Positions 3,648-6,016 of a DNA stretch of 6,016 nt are shown in pieces; position 1 is the stretch's first letter; the number at the start of each line of letters is the position of its first letter. The notes below the pieces were generated by a model that saw only the letters and a list, made by a program, of their open reading frames with translations, had not been told where the DNA came from and searched no databases. Location of the stretch: NCBI GenBank assembly GCA_017632755.1, contig JAGBQU010000215.1, positions 1-6,016 on the forward strand, read 5' to 3'. The stretch is from Lachnospiraceae bacterium. GTDB taxonomy: Bacteria > Bacillota_A > Clostridia > Lachnospirales > Lachnospiraceae. A program made the translations under genes and the position numbers.

Positions 3648-6016
3648 ATGATGAAAAAAGGGACAGGATTTTTCCGTTTTTGGATCCATCTGACAGCGAT
3701 GCTTGTGCTTGTGATTGAAAGTGCGCATCCGGCAAGGGCGGAAGAGATCGTGCGGGATTACACAGGTCTGGGAATCGGACAGACGACGGTTTTTTATGAC
3801 AGCAGCATCGGCATGCCCACATCGGAGGCAAATGCCATCGCACAGACGCCGGACGGGTTTATCTGGATTGGAAGCTACAGTGGCCTGATCCGCTACGATG
3901 GCAACACATTTTACCGTTATGACGCATCAACCGGGATATCCAATGTGGTGGCTCTGTATGTTGACTCATCGGATCATCTCTGGATCGGCACCAACGACAA
4001 TGGCGTGGCAAAAATGGAACAGGGCAGCTTTACATTCTACCGCAAAGAGGATGGGCTGAGTTCGGTTTCCATACGTTCCATAGCGGAGGATGCAAACGGC
4101 AATATCGTGATAGCAACCACGCAGGGCGTGGCATATGTGGATAAGCAGGGGCAGCTGCATGCGATAGATGATGTCAGGATAAAAGGAAAGTATATCTGCG
4201 AGATCCATGCGGATGCACGGGGATATATCTATGCTGAGACCCTGGACGGAGATTTCTTTTCCATTCGTGACCTTAGCGTATACAATTATTATGTGGGAGC
4301 AGAGCTGCAGGCGGGAGTGGTCAACTGTATCTTACCGGATCCTGCGATGGAGGGGTATGTATATTTGGGAACCGAGGGCTCACAGATCATTCATGGTGAC
4401 ATGGATGGCGGCATGAAAGATTTTGAGGTCATCCGGACGCCGAAGCAGAATCACATCAACGCTCTGCGCGTGGTAGGGGATACGCTCTGGATCTGTGCCG
4501 ACGACGGGATCGGACATATCACCAAGAACGGAGACTATACCAAATTAAAGCGCGTGGATATGACCAACTCCGTGGATGATATGATGGAAGATCAGGAGGG
4601 GAATCTCTGGTTTACATCCTCCAGACAGGGTGTGATGAAGGTCACAGCCAGTATTTTCACGGACATTAACCGCGTCTCCGGAATGCGGAATGCGGTTGTC
4701 AATACCACATGTATGCATGACGGTTTCCTCTATGTTGGAACCGATACGGGGCTTGTGGTGCTCGATCAGGATCTGCGGATCAGAAGCACAAGACTGAACG
4801 GAATGCTCAGGGAGGCCCGCATCCGGAGTATAAAGGAGGATTCAAAGAATAATCTGTGGCTTTGTACATACAGTGATCATGGTCTGGTGTGCATGGATCC
4901 GCATGGGAACATCACGGAATTCAACATGACAAATGGCTTTGCCTCCAACCGCGTGAGAACTCTGTTTGAAACCTCCGACGGAACGATCGTGGTGTCCACC
5001 ACCGGAGGGGTTTATTTTATCAAGGATGGCGAACTGACGGAGTCATATAACGGATCGCGCGGTCTGAGCAACACGGAGATCCTCTCGATCTGCGAGGGGG
5101 GAAACGGCGAGCTGTATTTGGGCAGCGATGGTGATGGTATGTACATTCTGGATGGATATGAGCTGACCCACCTGGGGTTGGAGGATGGTCTTGGTTCGGA
5201 GGTCATCCTGCGGATCAAAAAGGATCCGTTCCGTGACTGCTACTGGATCGTTACCAGTAATTCACTTGCGTATATGAAGGATCGCAAGATCACAACGATA
5301 AAGAATTTTCCATATTCCAACAATTTTGATCTGTTCTTTGATAAGAACGGAAGGATATGGGTCGTGAGCAGCAATGGGATCTATGTAGTGAATGCGCAAA
5401 TGCTGCTGGAGGATAAAGAGATCGACTATATCCTGTATGATGCAGAGAGTGGCCTGCCCTATGTGGCTACCGCAAACTCACGCAGCTATATATCGCCGGA
5501 GGGACATCTTTATCTCGCGGGTACACAGGGTGTCTCCATGATGGACATCAACGACAGCAAAGGGATTGGTTACGATGTTAGCCTTCAGGTTCCCTATGTG
5601 CAGGCAGACGACGAGACGATCTACATATCAAAGGGTGGAAATGTGGTGATCCCGGAAAGTTGTAAGCGTTTAACGATCCACAGTTTTGTGCTTACCTATT
5701 CGCTCGTCAATCCTCGCGTGACCTATTATCTGGATGGATTCGATGAACGCAAGGTCACGACGACACAAAAAGAGATGGAGACAGTGACATACACCAACTT
5801 AAGAGGCGGACGGTATGTATTCCATCTTGCAACCCTCAACACGCTTACCGGTGAGGAGGAGGAAACCTATGCGCTCACCATCATAAAACAGAAATCCCTC
5901 TATGAACACTGGTGGTTCTGGCTTATCATGGCGGGAGTCCTGATCTGCCTGATCACTGTATTTGTCACGCTTTATATCCGTAAGAAGACAGCGGCACTTT
6001 TGGCAAAGCAAAAAGA
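3648..6016 (+). CDS. Extracellular propeller sensor protein (two-component regulator propeller, Y_Y_Y domain, membrane helix), 3' partial
   Basis: At least 789 residues are encoded before the window ends. Residues 1-31 form a signal peptide (KK, a hydrophobic core, then PARA before EE). About 14 repeats of the two-component regulator propeller type follow, spaced 30-50 residues apart, with cores such as DGFIWIGSYSGLIRYDG (69-85), HLWIGTNDNGV (110-120), NLWFTSSRQGV (319-329), LYVGTDTGLVVLD (361-373), NLWLCTYSDHGL (402-413), ELYLGSDGDGMYILDG (488-503) and RIWVVSSNGIYVV (569-581). Fourteen would make two seven-bladed propellers. A Y_Y_Y domain (about 680-746, with YYLDGFDE and YTNLRGGRY) leads to WWFW and a membrane helix (755-777), then a basic start of a cytoplasmic segment. 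In known relatives this architecture senses extracellular ligands, often glycans, and passes the signal to a histidine kinase or a GGDEF domain; the output domain is not in the window. The start is at ATG 3648 or ATG 3651, after AGGGGGG (3637-3643); an in-frame stop at 3630 excludes longer versions. Confidence 0.9.
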   Translation, partial: MMKKGTGFFRFWIHLTAMLVLVIESAHPARAEEIVRDYTGLGIGQTTVFYDSSIGMPTSEANAIAQTPDGFIWIGSYSGLIRYDGNTFYRYDASTGISNVVALYVDSSDHLWIGTNDNGVAKMEQGSFTFYRKEDGLSSVSIRSIAEDANGNIVIATTQGVAYVDKQGQLHAIDDVRIKGKYICEIHADARGYIYAETLDGDFFSIRDLSVYNYYVGAELQAGVVNCILPDPAMEGYVYLGTEGSQIIHGDMDGGMKDFEVIRTPKQNHINALRVVGDTLWICADDGIGHITKNGDYTKLKRVDMTNSVDDMMEDQEGNLWFTSSRQGVMKVTASIFTDINRVSGMRNAVVNTTCMHDGFLYVGTDTGLVVLDQDLRIRSTRLNGMLREARIRSIKEDSKNNLWLCTYSDHGLVCMDPHGNITEFNMTNGFASNRVRTLFETSDGTIVVSTTGGVYFIKDGELTESYNGSRGLSNTEILSICEGGNGELYLGSDGDGMYILDGYELTHLGLEDGLGSEVILRIKKDPFRDCYWIVTSNSLAYMKDRKITTIKNFPYSNNFDLFFDKNGRIWVVSSNGIYVVNAQMLLEDKEIDYILYDAESGLPYVATANSRSYISPEGHLYLAGTQGVSMMDINDSKGIGYDVSLQVPYVQADDETIYISKGGNVVIPESCKRLTIHSFVLTYSLVNPRVTYYLDGFDERKVTTTQKEMETVTYTNLRGGRYVFHLATLNTLTGEEEETYALTIIKQKSLYEHWWFWLIMAGVLICLITVFVTLYIRKKTAALLAKQK

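Noticed and set aside
3966..4416. Open frames on both strands inside the sensor gene as separate small genes
   Set aside because: The plus-strand sensor frame is open and motif-rich throughout this stretch; the alternatives are shadows with no start signals.

Overview
The window looks like a chromosomal stretch of a Gram-positive, anaerobic gut-type Firmicute, most likely Lachnospiraceae/Clostridia. The clues are strong AGGAGG-type ribosome binding sites, sigma-A promoters with TGn extended -10 elements, a tRNA gene without an encoded CCA, and the style of the proteins. This is inference from gene style; there is no rRNA or marker in the window to prove it.

Layout. (1) 1-1797, plus strand: glmS, glucosamine-6-phosphate synthase, missing its first ~15 codons off the left edge. 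The reading frame is otherwise complete and well conserved, but an in-frame TAG at 706-708 splits it exactly at the hinge between the glutaminase and isomerase domains. (2) 1798-2091: intergenic. It holds a hairpin terminator, a minus-strand tRNA-Gly(CCC) with its own extended -10 promoter, and a near-consensus plus-strand promoter for the next gene. (3) 2092-3255, plus strand: a family 2 glycosyltransferase of the dolichyl/polyprenyl-phosphate sugar synthase type with four C-terminal membrane helices, closed by a textbook terminator. (4) 3302-3463, minus strand: a small 53-residue gene of unknown function with a perfect ribosome binding site. (5) 3464-3647: a compact intergenic region where two divergent promoters appear to share an inverted repeat. 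(6) 3648-6016, plus strand, running off the right edge: a large extracellular sensor with a signal peptide, about 14 propeller repeats, a Y_Y_Y domain and one membrane helix; its cytoplasmic output domain lies outside the window.

The genes do not form one operon. GlmS feeds amino sugar to cell-wall precursors, and the glycosyltransferase probably charges a lipid carrier with sugar at the membrane, so both touch envelope biosynthesis. Each plus-strand gene after glmS has its own promoter. The points most worth a second look are the hinge-located amber codon in glmS, the unannotated-looking small gene next to the divergent promoter region, and the unusual T-loop of the tRNA. I saw no mobile element, CRISPR array or defence system.
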